Below, piece by piece: positions 43,924 to 56,329 of a stretch of 64,000 nucleotides of DNA. Each line of letters begins with the position of its first letter. Position 1 is the first letter of the stretch. The position numbers were made by a program, and so were the translations under genes. The DNA is from Ornithodoros turicata (lineage: Eukaryota; Arthropoda; Arachnida; Ixodida; Argasidae), in assembly GCF_037126465.1 (NCBI RefSeq), contig NC_088204.1, positions 18,420,804 to 18,484,803 on the forward strand. Direction: 5' to 3'. The notes beneath the pieces are model-generated. The model saw only the letters and a list, made by a program, of their open reading frames with translations. It searched no databases and was not told the origin of the DNA.

Positions 43924-46724
43924 TATCCACAACAGCTATGGCCCTGTAGCAGTGCAGAAAGGTTAAGTATGCATATTTACATGCACGAAGAGAGCTCAAA
44001 ATGCAATACGTATTTGTATACCAAATGCTATACTATATAACCCTGTTAATGTTTTCCATAGAGCTCCAGCGTGAAAGAGCCCATACATGTGAACAATGAT
44101 TGAAATGTTTAATAATGAACAAGGTAGGTTCCAATGTTTCCGGTAACTTTCTACGTGACCATTAGATGTGATGATTAAATTGGACAATCACCAGCCAACA
44201 ACCTAACACGACATATTTACTCGAACAGCACAAAAATGGAGGCATAAAATACAAGATTCAATTGTCTTAATTACGTGTGTGTGTTCTCCCTAGTTCCAAA
44301 AATAGCTGCTCCAATTAGACTGCCAGCATGTCTAGATGGAGCCACGCATAACACGTGTATTGTGTAACACCAGGTCTTTCAGACATTTATCATTTTTAAC
44401 TGAGTAATGTCTACATCTATTTGGCATAGTTTGTAGTGAATGTCATGGCCATCTTTGTCACTGCATTTGTACACAAGGTCATCTTGGCATTACATCATAA
44501 GGCAGGAGCTCCTTCGAGGCTATAGTGTTAAATACGAAATGAAGCGTGTTTGACTCCAAGCTTATCACGTTCATGAATGAAAATGTTCTGTCATAAGATT
44601 CACTTAAAGCACTTTGGTACTTAAAGCCCAGGTTTCTCTGAAGCAAAGAGAATGCTCATAATATCAGTTCCAAAGCACAGACCCCTTATGGCATATCAGT
44701 TTGAGGAAAACTGGAACCCTGTTTAAAACATGTCCAACTTGCAATAAGGAAAGAATAAGAAAATAATGACGATAGACCTCGCCGGGCAATGTGAATGACC
44801 TCTGAGAACAGACCTTGTCATCCCCAATGAGGTCACCGTGTTTCCCAACAAACATAGACTAGGCTGGTTGCGCACCCCGTTGGGCCATAATATTCCGTTA
44901 GAAAGCCTTACGTCAATGGAAGGTGCAACACGTACTGTGACTGCTCTCAAACCAGCGCATTTGTATGCTACGCTATGCTTTTTGTTTTGTGGAAAGCTCG
45001 TCAAGGTCACAACCGGCGAGACCGCAAGAAATTGCACGGTGCAAAAACAACCTAGCTGACAACCTTGCGCACTTCGCACTAGCGGGTGAAATCATCGTCC
45101 TGTTACCGACTGATTATGTAAGATACGCGAGAGATCCGACTGCATGCCATGCGTTCGGAATTTCATCAGCAGGTAAACTCTGGGAACTTTTCTGCAGCAA
45201 GGGTTTCTGGAGCAAAATTACAGCACCAGATCGAAGAATGCACAATGGCATAAGACGCATGTGGGAACTGAAACAGTCACAGCGCCAGCTAACGCTCCAG
45301 AAATCTTTCGGCTGTCTCAGAAGTTTTCATTTTTCTGCAATGTAAAATGCAAGGCCAGGACAACAAGGGTAACCCTTACCTCCAGCGTTCGGCGACTGTT
45401 CGAAGCCAAGGCTAAAACTCCAAGCCTAGCTCACGACTAAATGTGTGAAACGAATGAACATGCTTCACGTAGAATTTTGACTTTACAGCGCCGCATACGA
45501 ATCAAGCCATATGACACACATTGGCAATTTCTTTCGACTGTTTTCTTTTTTCGCTCCCACGTTTCACTCCAGTATTTATTTGTTTATTTTGGGGGGCCAC
45601 ACGGTTGCTGGATGACATCGATGTTTATAGCTACAAATAAGTTTCGGAATCACGATGCCCGATTATGCAAAATTGCGATTCAAATGGTGGAGAGAGAAAA
45701 CAAGATGTTCTTATTCTTGTCACAGCTCACGTTTCCTTGTAGACATACCCAATGAATGTAGATGTAAGGTCACAGGAATATTTTATTTATTTATTTTTTC
45801 ACGAGGTTAACGCTTGAAAACGAAACTGCATGACATCGTCCCAATGTGGTCGTCACATCCTGGCGGTTACCGTGGTACAGGGAGCACACCAATGAAGACT
45901 ACTGAGGGATGCTCGCATATGCTTTCTGTGGCGAGTAGGCCTCTTGGACTACCCAAATCCCAGAGCAAGAGGGTTAGCACGCCCCTCCCTCTCCTGTGCC
46001 GCCCGCCATCATCTCTTCCCTCCCTCTTTCACCCTTCCTCCTCTCCCGGATGCACCGAGCCACCACTTCAGATCAGGCTAACCGCACTTTCCCCCTACAT
46101 CACGTCCCCCCCCCCCCCCAATAAGGTGGAATGATAGTCCCTACGATTGTGCCGTTTCAGGGACGACAACACAGCACGAAGCAGACAGACTTCCTTCAAA
46201 CTCAAGGAAATGTTACCTTGTTCGAATCCACACCAACTTGCTTGCACTTTACTTTTATTTTCATGACGCGCACACTACAGTTACTGTACGACGAAGTATT
46301 GAAAAAAAAATTGGGTGCGGTAGTTTGAGCATACGACTGCGACTGCGTCTAGCTATGACATCAGGGAGGCCCAAGAGCTGCGACCATTCCCTGTCATTGG
46401 TAGTCGTAAGCACGTGACCTCTCCCGGCGCTGCCGGGGCGCCGCCAGCGGTGACGCCAGAGCCCGACGAGTTCCAGTATTCGCATTTTCTTTTTTTGCAA
46501 CCTTTGCTATAAACGTTGGAATGCTAGTTCACGTCGATGTAATTGTCTTTCACATTTATTTCGCACAACGTGGGACGAAGCGTCGCACCGGAACGCAACG
46601 CAACGGAATCTCTTGCCTTTTTCATCATTCCGAATTCACGTCACTGCAATATCTACCTTCTTCACATGGTATTCTCCCGAAATATTGTTGCTCTCTACGT
46701 GTGGGCAAACTAGTGGACAAGATC
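43924..46724. other. Gene-less stretch upstream of HMGCS1
   Basis: Probably contains the HMGCS1 5' untranslated exon and promoter. No exon, TATA box or sterol-response element could be assigned by eye. It holds C-rich runs near 46108 and A/T simple sequence near 45780. Confidence 0.5.
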
Positions 46725-46980
46725 CATGACGACGAAGCCTGAGCTTGGGCGCAACAACATCACCAAGCAAGCCTGAGCGATGGGCAAAGACGTTGTGTTT
46801 TAATTGTTTACGTGTGTTTGTCCATCGCTCAGGCTTGCCTATCATGGAGTTCATCCACCAGCTAGCCTGCATCTACGCCATTCTGCACAACAGCATCGAG
46901 GGCGTAGCAGCAACACGTTACTATAACGTTACGTTACGTCCTTGTTGTTATTGTGCCCAAGCTCAAACTTCGTCGTCATG
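46725..46980. repeat. Nested hairpin, CATGACGA family, copy 2
   Basis: Outer arms of about 26-38 bp (catgacgacgaag.ctgagc...). Inner hairpin 46766-46839 (caagcctgagcgatgg arms). It carries 'agctggtgg' (minus strand, about 46855) as in 31968-32055. Confidence 0.75.
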
Positions 46981-47598
46981 TATCTCAAAATAGATTTTCA
47001 GTTTTGAGAAGTAGTGCCCAATCTACTAAAGCGTCTGGCAACAGCTCTCCTCGAGGATCGATTTCCGTCTCCAAAGTCGCCGCTCCTGGCGGTCTTTGAC
47101 GTGGGTCGGAGAGCGGAGACGCTCACTGGAAGCGCGCAATGAAATAAATATAATTTTTTGAGTCCGGAGTGGCAATTTGAGAAATGTTGCAAGTTGACTT
47201 TGCGCGGCTTGTCTATGAATGGCAGGCCAGTCCGCCGGTATCAAGTGGTTGTCTATTCTGTCCAGGACTCGGATCAGCGCTCGCCAGCTCGTCTGAAAAC
47301 GATCGCACTCCACCAGAATCTGACGTGGATCTTCTGCTCCGCACTTTCAGTATACGCAATCTTTTACATAGAAACGAGAGACATTCAATTCCACATGAGA
47401 CATCCAATCTTAGCAGATGACCGCGCTTATATTTTATCCAGTATAACTTAATTGCGTGTCACAATCCCTCTACCGTGTATTCACACAAGCGATATTCCCC
47501 AGAATATTCCATCTGCTGCCACGTGAGCGCGAGTGCACAACATCATCATGTGTTTTCGTGCTCTTCCAACCATGAGGATTATCGCGATTATCGTTCGG

Positions 47599-47820
47599 CT
47601 CAGCCACAAGATATTTCCTAGCAGACGACAGGGACGATGGTGTCGTCTGCTACGCCATTCCCGATATGCAGGCGCCGTGCGAATGGTGCGAATCACGAAT
47701 GCTCAACACTAGACGCTGTGGAACTTCCGCCCCGTGAACATATTTTTGCCTTTTCTTCCACTAGAATGTTCCATGGGGATGTGAAACGACTATGCTTACG
47801 AACGATGACATGGTCGTCTG
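47599..47820. repeat. Diverged repeat, partner of 57775-57930
   Basis: Shares 'gccacaagata', 'tagcagacgacagg' and 'ttttcttc.actggaat' order with 57775-57930. Confidence 0.45.
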
Positions 47821-48328
47821 TCTGTGCATTAACTCCTATTGTAATAGAGGGCCTGATCCCTTCGATGTAAAAGTGCCGAACCAGGACGATATGCATTTTG
47901 CAACTGCGACCGGTAAATTCTTCGATGACACAGTACTCACATTACGTAAGACCTCCGTCCGTTTCATCCAAAGGTAAAATTTCACGAACCACAAAAACAA
48001 ACGTTTACGCTCCACACTGTCCAAAGTCTGCGTTTGACACAAGCCATTGCCTGAGTCGTCCTTTTAAGGGCGAGCACATCAGGAGAACGAGGATAAAGAC
48101 GTACTCAAGGACAATGCGTTTTACACGACGGGTGCTCGTGCTTGCCTTTTCCTCATAACCAGGCACGGTCATGTATATTTGCAAAAGGAGGGACATTATT
48201 AATCTTCTCGCATGCACCAGGGAAACAAAACGCAAAAATGTCAAAGGAAAGACTTCGTCAACGTCACCAACGCAGGTGGTGGACGTTCGCGGATGACGCC
48301 AAACTGCTCACTGCCTTTCGTTTTGTGG

Positions 48329-48383
48329 CCAGTGCCGGATTTACGGGGGGGGGGGGGGGGGGCATATAACCCGGGGGCCCCCA
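48329..48383. mobile_element. MITE end with G18 tract
   Basis: Starts cagtgccggatttac followed by 18 G and 'cccgggggcccccacc'. Same end type at 54775 (reverse). No target duplication found. Confidence 0.45.
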
Positions 48384-48959
48384 CCAGTCTAAGTGTGATT
48401 GTTCTGTAAACGATACGCAAAATCACGTATGTAGCACGAACTCGTGCACTTGGTACTACGCCAGTTGAAAGATCCGTACGGTTCATGCCTAACCACGGGC
48501 ATAAGGCTGAAGCTGTGGCTGTTCAAAGCTGTAACGAGTTTCCTCGACGCACATGACATAAGCAAAAGGTCTGGCGAGCAGTCTTACGACAATGCTGCGT
48601 CCGTGAGTGGAGAGTACAAAAGTCTTCAAGCGTTAGTACAGCAGAAAATCCTCTGGCCACGTGGGTTCCTTGTTCAGCGCTCCCACTGGATCTGGTGGCA
48701 AAATGAACTGCCGGGTGCTGCCCTGCTGCTGCCTTTTTCCACGCAGCATCCACGCATACACGACGGTGCTAAACGACCTCACCACAACGGTTCCCGGCGA
48801 CTGCTTAGGAAAGTAGCCCGTTCCAGTACCGAAAAGAGACTCCGGCGGTCCTGCAGAGTGGACGCTGTGGAAGCCTTAGTTCGGGGCTACTGTTTTTCGT
48901 TAAAAAGCGCTGGAAATCACTGCTAACTGCCGACGAAATGGGTGAAGTACGTTCCAACT

Positions 48960-49230
48960 CGGTATTGTGGCCTCAAGACTGTGCGACATCTGCAAAGTGC
49001 CCCAGGACACGTTACACGTACTTATACAATGCCCAGAACAAGAAGACGCAAGGGAAAGCCTGTCCCGGGCACTTTAAACACTTGGACAAGAGACCACTCT
49101 CTTACTTCAAAGTAATGGGAAGATGACTTACAAAGGAACAAGACATGAAGGCACTCAAGGCACTGTTTGTCTACCTAAAAGAAAGCGGTATATACAACCG
49201 CGACTAGCAGCCACGCGTCGCATAAACCTC
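48960..49230 (+). mobile_element. Non-LTR retrotransposon C-terminal remnant
   Basis: Encodes LCDICKVPQDTLHVLIQCP, a C-x2-C-x7-H-x4-C knuckle typical of the last part of non-LTR polyproteins, at about 48980-49040. Upstream frames are broken. Fragment only. Confidence 0.6.
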
Positions 49231-50255
49231 GAAACCACCTAAATGAGATGGAGCTGAAGGCGCTCTTAGGGCAGCCACCTTGCTCCAAGTCCTTCCCCCT
49301 TTTTTCTTTTTTTAGCAGTTAATGACTACTACTATTACTGTTGCGTTATAAAGTCCAAAGATCGACCTGAACAGCGTGGTTCCATCATTGAGATCGCTCA
49401 AAGGCTTTATTGCCGCGTAGCGCGAATCATTCGATCACTACTACATTGTTAGGGAAAGATGCATCTGGAACAAGGAATTTACTTGAGTAAGAAAGCGCTG
49501 TCGTCGATCTAGTCTACGACTGACGCCGCTATATAGGCTACAGAACTACCTCGGATGCACGTCTTGTTGTCTTTCACAGGACTTTCGCCAGGCAATAGGT
49601 CAGCTAGCTCCTCTTGATTAACAATTGGCCGCACATGAAGAACTGTCGTCCAGGTTTGGTCTGTTCGGAGAAATCAGCATCCTCGCCACCGAAGACATCA
49701 ACAAGAAGGCAAGATGTCTGGCAGAAGTCCACAAAAATTTGTATGAACACTAGCTAGGTGGTACTGGGTAGTACTAACAGTAGGTAGTACGCTTCAGTCA
49801 CTTTGCCAAGCCATTTTTGCAAGACGAGGTTGGCATACAAGAGCAGTTCCTCTACACGCGATTATAGAAGGGAAGGAAGCTTGCCCTAATGTAGAGATTG
49901 CTATTGCACTAGATATAGCTCTGCTCTCATATATATCTCACTATGATGGTTGACAATAATAGTCCCTGTGAGTGCTCGTTTTCGAAACTGAAGCTCAGGA
50001 GAACAGTCGTCGGGCATCCCGTTATGCATATAGAAAGGGACGTTCTTAAACAGCTTGATTTTATACAGAGCTCATTACTAATTTTTCAGTGAGGAAGTCA
50101 GGGAAGATTCCAATTTACGCTAGCATCGTAATGGAGTCTTGAGTAGCATGCAAGACATAGTTGATGGAAGGTCTTAGAAAATGCAAACTGGAAAACAAAA
50201 AGGTGAAGTAGGTACTCTTTCCTGGAGCCGGGTGGTCAGGCACCTCCATGGACTT

Positions 50256-51252
50256 TGTCACAGGGCGACAAGATTGTTTTGTGGATTTTTGTCGTTTAAC
50301 AGGTTTTGGGAGAGTCAATTTGGAAGAACACACTCTGGTTCGGTGGGCCAGGACATCTTCGGGATGCTCAGATTTATGGCGTCCAGATGCTTGGTTAGAC
50401 TCGTGGGGGAACAGTCCACGTTGAGAAACACGACACCTCGACGCGACTGTGTTTGTGCCCTCCGGGTTGTTCTTGGCACCCCGCGGCGCGACCAGTGCTG
50501 CTGCTTTCGGGTCGTTTGGACCGTGTACATTAACCAGAGGCCACGTGTTGTAGAATAGAATTCTGTTTTAAGGTCCAGAACTTGAGGGTCGTCTTCGCAA
50601 TGATGCGTTGAAAGAAGTTTTCTTTTCTGTTGTGTTGTTACTGTTTCTGTTTTTTTTACGTAAAAATACCAGCTGTGTTTTGGGACAGAGGGGCGATTAC
50701 CTTTTCTCAGAAAAGGGGGGGGGGGATGCTCCGTGAAGTCACATTTGGGAACCCCGTTTCCCGAGGTAATATAAGGAGTAACTGAGGGAAAGTGGGGCAG
50801 TCGTCGCAAGGTGGTCAGTTAAGAGTCCCAGCGAGAGAGTGGTGGGGAAGTTAGAGGAGTGGCGGCAATGTCCTGCAGGTGGACGATGATACAAGTTAGA
50901 AATGTGTGTGAAAGCTGACTGAGTTCGGCAAGTGTTGTGACGCGTGTGAGTGAAGCGACGACTCAAGGAACCCACCGAGAACCACCGTCGGAAGTAGGCA
51001 GCGATTGACCCCCTCCAAGACATCGCAGAACTGAGCTAAGTGTGACTGTTTGGTTTGAAGTGGTACTGGCTCTGTGTAATCTCAGTTTTTGCAACATTAT
51101 TGTAGCATGAGTAAATATGTTGTTGATTGTAGTTCTGTGTACGTGTGCAATCGTTCAGCCACTGACTGCAGCCGCTTGACCCGCTGAGTCCGAATCATAA
51201 TTAGTCACGGAGTTCCAGACATTACTCGGTATCGTCACCCGAACCCGTGACA
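50256..51252 (+). repeat. 5' LTR
   Basis: TGTCAC to GTGACA, 997 bp. G11 run near 50715. The sequence after it (TGGCGTCCGCGACAGG, 51258 on) is a probable primer-binding site starting TGG, 5 nt from the LTR; the tRNA was not identified. Confidence 0.95.
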
Positions 51253-51349
51253 ATTAACTGGCGTCCGCGACAGGACTCAGCGACAGTCGTATTTAGAAGC
51301 TGTTACGTGGGTGAGCGAGCGTACAGGTCGGAAACGTAAGGTGTACGGC

Positions 51350-53092
51350 ATGGATTTGCACGAGCTGATAGCCGTCGGGAAGGAGCTAGGTCTTCAGGGA
51401 GCCGCGCTGAAGGAATGGGTTGAGAAAGAACAGAGGGAAAGAAGGGCGCAAGAAAGGGAGCTGCTGAAAGAGCAGGCGCTTGCACGAGAGCAGGAACAGG
51501 TACGCGAAAACGAAGCGGCGAAAGCTAGAGCCGAAGAAGCAAAGGCTAGGGCTGAGGAGGCAAAACAGTTAGCGGAAGAAGAACGGCGAACTATAGAGAT
51601 GAAGATCAGGCTACAGGAACTGCAGAATCAGGGTTCAGGCGCGACAACGACGAACGCTGCACGCGAGGTCGGTAACACACTACCGGTTACACCGCACCGT
51701 TGGCTTGCGCCGTTCGACGAAAGACGTGATGATCTCGACGCGTATCTGCTACGTTTCGAACGCCTGGCGACGGGACAACGGTGGCCAAAAGAGCAGTGGG
51801 CGACGGCGCTCAGCGTCTGTCTTAATGGCGATGCGTTGGGAGTTTTTGCCAGACTGACACCTGAGGACTCCGCTGAATACGACAAGGTGAAGGCGGCTCT
51901 CCTTCAGAGATTTAGGTTAACGGCGGAAGGTTTCAGGGAGAAGCTTCGAAGTGGGAAGCCAGTGGATGGAGAGACCGGAACACAGTTTGCAGCGCGGTTG
52001 AGTAACCTTTTCGACAGGTGGATCGATTTGTCTGAGACGAAGAAGGACTATGCCAGCCTACGGGACCTCTTATTGACGGAGCAGTTTGTGAAGGGGTGCC
52101 AGCCAAAGTTGGCCATGTTTTTGAGGGAGCGAAAGACCGAATCCTTGGCAGATTTGGCGACGCTGGCCGACAGGTTTTTGGAAGCGCAGTGCCAGAGTCA
52201 TCTCGGGCAGAGAAAATGCGAAAGTGACGGTTCAGACGAAGAGCCAGCGCAAGCAGCAGCGACAAGGCACGCCCATGAGAGGGAAGAAACGCGAACAAGA
52301 GGACTCTGTTTTTTGTGCAACAGATTGGGACATAGGGCAGCATACTGTAGGAGTCGCCAAAGTAACGGGAAATGTTATTCTTGCGGGAAGGAAGGGCATC
52401 GGGCAAGAAACTGCCCAGAGGAGATGCCAGCAGTTTCCCAGTCATCGTGTGTCATCGTCCGAAGAGTTGAGGACAAGAGCTGTACAGAAATGGACATGAA
52501 GGATGGACATGTGGGACTCAAGAACGGCGCAATAGTGCCCGTTGTAAACGCTTGTGTGACGCCCAAAACAGCGTTCCAGATCGAAGGCATGCCGGCCGCA
52601 ATAGGAAAAATGGGGAAGCGGGAAATAACGGTCCTGCGAGACACAGGAAGCGACACGGTGATTGTCAAGAGGGGACTGGTAAGACAAGAAGACATGACCG
52701 GAAGGTACAGCCCCGTGCGCCTAGTAGATGGGACTGTAAGGAAGTTACCGGAGGCGAGAATTTTTGTGAAGACGCCGTTCTATAGCGGGCCTCTGACGGC
52801 AAAGTGTATGGAAACCCCACTGTATGACGTGATCATCGGGAATGTTCCAAATGCGCGAGGACCTACTAATCCTGATCCGAATTGGGAAGAAGCCGATAGT
52901 GGAGAGGGTACCGTCGCAGAGACCAGGAAACAGATGTACGGCAGATGTCCGACTCAGGCTGCGAATGGTAGGAGCGAAAGGGGTGGGCGACCGAGAAGAT
53001 GGTATGAACGAGCGCCACCGCGGATCAGGATGGAGCGTAGACGTTTGCAGTGTCAGTGCTCAGCCTGGAGCGGAAGGTTTAGAAGGACGTAA
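51350..53092 (+). CDS. Gag-protease of LTR retrotransposon
   Basis: 580 residues from the ATG at 51350; the frame is open a little further 5' (51311) but without ATG. In order: an alpha-helical N-terminus (MDLHELIAVGKELGLQGAA), a charged coiled coil rich in Arg/Glu/Ala (about 25-90), and the capsid-like gag region (FDERRDDLDAYLLRFERL to TLADRFLEAQ). Two CCHC knuckles follow (CFLCNRLGHRAAYC and CYSCGKEGHRARNC), then a retropepsin-like protease with DTGSDTVIV and DVIIGN. After the protease there is an Arg-rich tail and a stop where the polymerase would be expected. It would form particles and process them but not reverse-transcribe. The frame is intact, consistent with recent activity. Confidence 0.93.
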   Translation: MDLHELIAVGKELGLQGAALKEWVEKEQRERRAQERELLKEQALAREQEQVRENEAAKARAEEAKARAEEAKQLAEEERRTIEMKIRLQELQNQGSGATTTNAAREVGNTLPVTPHRWLAPFDERRDDLDAYLLRFERLATGQRWPKEQWATALSVCLNGDALGVFARLTPEDSAEYDKVKAALLQRFRLTAEGFREKLRSGKPVDGETGTQFAARLSNLFDRWIDLSETKKDYASLRDLLLTEQFVKGCQPKLAMFLRERKTESLADLATLADRFLEAQCQSHLGQRKCESDGSDEEPAQAAATRHAHEREETRTRGLCFLCNRLGHRAAYCRSRQSNGKCYSCGKEGHRARNCPEEMPAVSQSSCVIVRRVEDKSCTEMDMKDGHVGLKNGAIVPVVNACVTPKTAFQIEGMPAAIGKMGKREITVLRDTGSDTVIVKRGLVRQEDMTGRYSPVRLVDGTVRKLPEARIFVKTPFYSGPLTAKCMETPLYDVIIGNVPNARGPTNPDPNWEEADSGEGTVAETRKQMYGRCPTQAANGRSERGGRPRRWYERAPPRIRMERRRLQCQCSAWSGRFRRT

Positions 53093-53669
53093 CTACGTTT
53101 GAGCTTCTGAAGGGATGGAAACAAGGAACCGACTATAACATGACATGGGGAATTCAGAAGTGAGTGTGTCGGCAGACTGCAGTGAAAGAAAGCGAATCGT
53201 TGCAAAGTGGATCGAGGGCGGTGTAATATTAGAGTTGATTTTCGGTTCCGGAGTGTTGTAAAGCATGTGTTAATAATGTCTCAGTAAGGTAGTGATTGTT
53301 GTGATACAGTGGTTAATTTGTGGTTATGGATAAATGAGAGTATTGTGTTTGTATTTCATGGCCTGTTAGTGCAGTGGCGTCGCAAATGATGAGTCAACCA
53401 GAGTGCACGAATGTAAAGATTTTGTCTGTACATGTGGGTGTTTCGAATATTGTGATGTAATATTCTTAAGACAGGGATCGTCGTGTCACTTACGTCAAAT
53501 ATTGTGCATTATAGGTTATGCATTTTCTTGACGTACTTGTGCTGGTTGTATCGCGAGTGTGGATTTTTATGGAGTGGACTTTGTTTCGCATATTATGCCG
53601 GAATCTTATGTCTCGCCCTGTTTGTGGGTTTTGCAATATTATTATATAATATTCTTAGCGATGGGGTCG
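53093..53669 (+). other. Non-coding 3' interior of LTR element
   Basis: 577 bp between the gag-protease stop and the 3' LTR. No RT/INT remnant frames visible. A convincing polypurine tract just before 53670 is not obvious ('gcgatggggtcg'). Confidence 0.7.
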
Positions 53670-54668
53670 TGTCACAGGGCGACAAGATTGTTTTGTGGAT
53701 TTTTGTCGTTTAACAGGTTTTGGGAGAGTCAATTTGGAAGAACACACTCTGGTTCGGTGGGCCAGGACATCTTCGGGATGCTCAGATTTATGGCGTCCAG
53801 ATGCTTGGTTAGACTCGTGGGGGAACAGTCCACGTTGAGAAACACGACACCTCGACGCGACTGTGTTTGTGCCCTCCGGGTTGTTCTTGGCACCCCGCGG
53901 CGCGACCAGTGCTGCTGCTTTCGGGTCGTTTGGACCGTGTACATTAACCAGAGGCCACGTGTTGTAGAATAGAATTCTGTTTTAAGGTCCAGAACTTGAG
54001 GGTCGTCTTCGCAATGATGCGTTGAAAGAAGTTTTCTTTTCTGTTGTGTTGTTACTGTTTCTGTTTTTTTTTACGTAAAAATACCAGCTGTGTTTTGGGA
54101 CAGAGGGGCGATTACCTTTTCTCAGAAAAGGGGGGGGGGGGATGCTCCGTGAAGTCACATTTGGGAACCCCGTTTCCCGAGGTAATATAAGGAGTAACTG
54201 AGGGAAAGTGGGGCAGTCGTCGCAAGGTGGTCAGTTAAGAGTCCCAGCGAGAGAGTGGTGGGGAAGTTAGAGGAGTGGCGGCAATGTCCTGCAGGTGGAC
54301 GATGATACAAGTTAGAAATGTGTGTGAAAGCTGACTGAGTTCGGCAAGTGTTGTGACGCGTGTGAGTGAAGCGACGACTCAAGGAACCCACCGAGAACCA
54401 CCGTCGGAAGTAGGCAGCGATTGACCCCCTCCAAGACATCGCAGAACTGAGCTAAGTGTGACTGTTTGGTTTGAAGTGGTACTGGCTCTGTGTAATCTCA
54501 GTTTTTGCAACATTATTGTAGCATGAGTAAATATGTTGTTGATTGTAGTTCTGTGTACGTGTGCAATCGTTCAGCCACTGACTGCAGCCGCTTGACCCGC
54601 TGAGTCCGAATCATAATTAGTCACGGAGTTCCAGACATTACTCGGTATCGTCACCCGAACCCGTGACA
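53670..54668 (+). repeat. 3' LTR
   Basis: 999 bp, TGTCAC to GTGACA. Nearly identical to the 5' LTR: T9 versus T8 and G12 versus G11 in two homopolymers. Confidence 0.95.
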
Positions 54669-54724
54669 GACTTGGTCATAATTTAACCTTGTGAAGCACC
54701 ATGAAAATTACTGGCCAGGCAGAG

Positions 54725-54726
<2 letters not shown>

Positions 54727-54755
<29 letters not shown>

Positions 54756-54775
54756 GTAAATCCGGCACTGGTTGT
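54727..54775 (-). mobile_element. MITE end with C tract and (CA)n
   Basis: On the minus strand starts cagtgccggatttacagtg, then GT and G runs. Same end type as 48329. Partner end not found. Confidence 0.4.
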
Positions 54776-55984
54776 GGCTATGCTCTAATCGCTGCTGTTT
54801 CTAGCCCCATGTGGTTTCACAGCGCAACATGTGACATTGTGGTATTTTATGGTATGCCACAGGCGCGGCGAGGTTGGATACAATTGCCTGTGCAGCCGAG
54901 GAAACTCCAGCGGCGAAAACACAATGGTGGTGTGCGTTTGAAGGGCGACTCAGGGGGCTGCGCGGAGACGTTTGGCTGTGTTGCAGATGCTCACAACTCA
55001 AGCGACTCCCGGTCGCCAATCGCCACTGTCGTTCCCTCATATTTCCAGAAAGGGACTTCCGCCATGCTCTCACCATACGGCGTCTGCTCTTGCGGTGTAT
55101 TTCATCAAGTTGTACAAAAAATACGCCAGTAATGCATGTGGGACAACTTGATGAGCGCCAACCAGGTCACTTAAGTTACGTCACACTGATCTCATTACAC
55201 CAGAGCAGGAGATCGGGCCGTATCCCCAACTCCAAGCGCACGCCACTCAGCAACAGGGATGATTCTCCGGGACTGTTTTTATTTTTTATTTTTTGTAAAA
55301 TCAAAATTGCGCAGTAACAAGACACCGTTCGGCAAAATATATTACCATGTAGCTCCTGATAGACCGTTTCATGAGTGAAGCAATGTATCGAGCAGCTTTA
55401 AATGCCACTTCACTGCTCCTTTAATGTCCATGGAGATATGAATTAAGGAACTTAGTGATCTGTTACGTACACTCGATGTAAGTTTCGAAACGTTATCGAT
55501 AGCGTACGATGCACTAAAACTATATTTTGTACTGCAACGACTACGGTATTTCTGTGACGTCACGAGTCAATAGTGAAAGGACAAGAACCATTCGCCTTCA
55601 GTGGAGTAGTCACAAGAGACGTAGCCCCTTCGGAATTTTTATAAAAGGCTATGAGAACAGCATAGATGTTGTTTTTGCAGTCGAGTTCTACAGCCAGGCA
55701 GACATCCTCTGGAAAAAAAAGATTAGGGAATTTCGGGCAAAAGCGAGATAACAGATTGACAGACTATCCTCGGTGAACGCCATTTCACGTTTAAAAAAAA
55801 AAAAAATCTGACACAAGCAGATGCGTTAAAATATCCATCCTAGAATTGTGATATGCAAATGAGCCGAAACCCAGGAAACGCGCCTGAGGAGCGCACCACC
55901 CTCGCCGGCGGAGGCTTATCTGGGCCGGAAAGCGGTGGCGGTGAAAGGGTTCGCCGTTGTCGGTCTCACAGAGGTGGGCAACGT

Positions 55985-56075
55985 CACGACTGACGCCCTG
56001 GAGAATGTGCGTCCTGGGCCGACTTCTAAGGGAGCTGTGCCGACATATATGTCTGAAAGCGGCTTATCTGGCCAG
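55985..56075 (+). repeat. SINE-like element, short copy
   Basis: 'gtgcgtcctgggccgacttc' and 'gagctgtgccgacat' as in 39309-39463. Truncated on both sides. Confidence 0.5.
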
Positions 56076-56329
56076 CTGAGTGGCGCCTACTCCAGTCATC
56101 TCCATTGCTCCAAGGCACGTGGCCCTCTGACGTGAAATGCGCGCTACACTCCACGCGCTGCCGGTTCCGGTTCATTTGCATATCAAAATTTGGGGATAGA
56201 TATTTTAACGCACGTGCGTGTCTCGGGAACTTGTTAAACGTGAAATGGCTCGCAACTAGGATAGTCTCTCAATCTGCCATCTCGCATTTGCCCTCAAATC
56301 CCATAATTAAAAAAAGTTAATTAATGAAT

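Larger units (their letters stand above)
50251..54673 (+). mobile_element. Young gag-protease-only LTR retrotransposon
   Basis: 5' LTR 50256-51252 (997 bp) and 3' LTR 53670-54668 (999 bp), both TGTCAC...GTGACA. Target duplication gactt at 50251-50255 and 54669-54673. The LTRs appear to differ only by one T and one G in homopolymer runs. The 2417-bp interior encodes gag and protease, then stops. There is no reverse transcriptase, RNase H or integrase, so mobilisation would need a relative's enzymes. Ty3/Gypsy-like by gag and protease type (inference). Confidence 0.95.

Noticed and set aside
54801..55317. Overlapping frames of 91-147 codons on both strands
   Set aside because: No domain, no splice context; composition explains the open frames.
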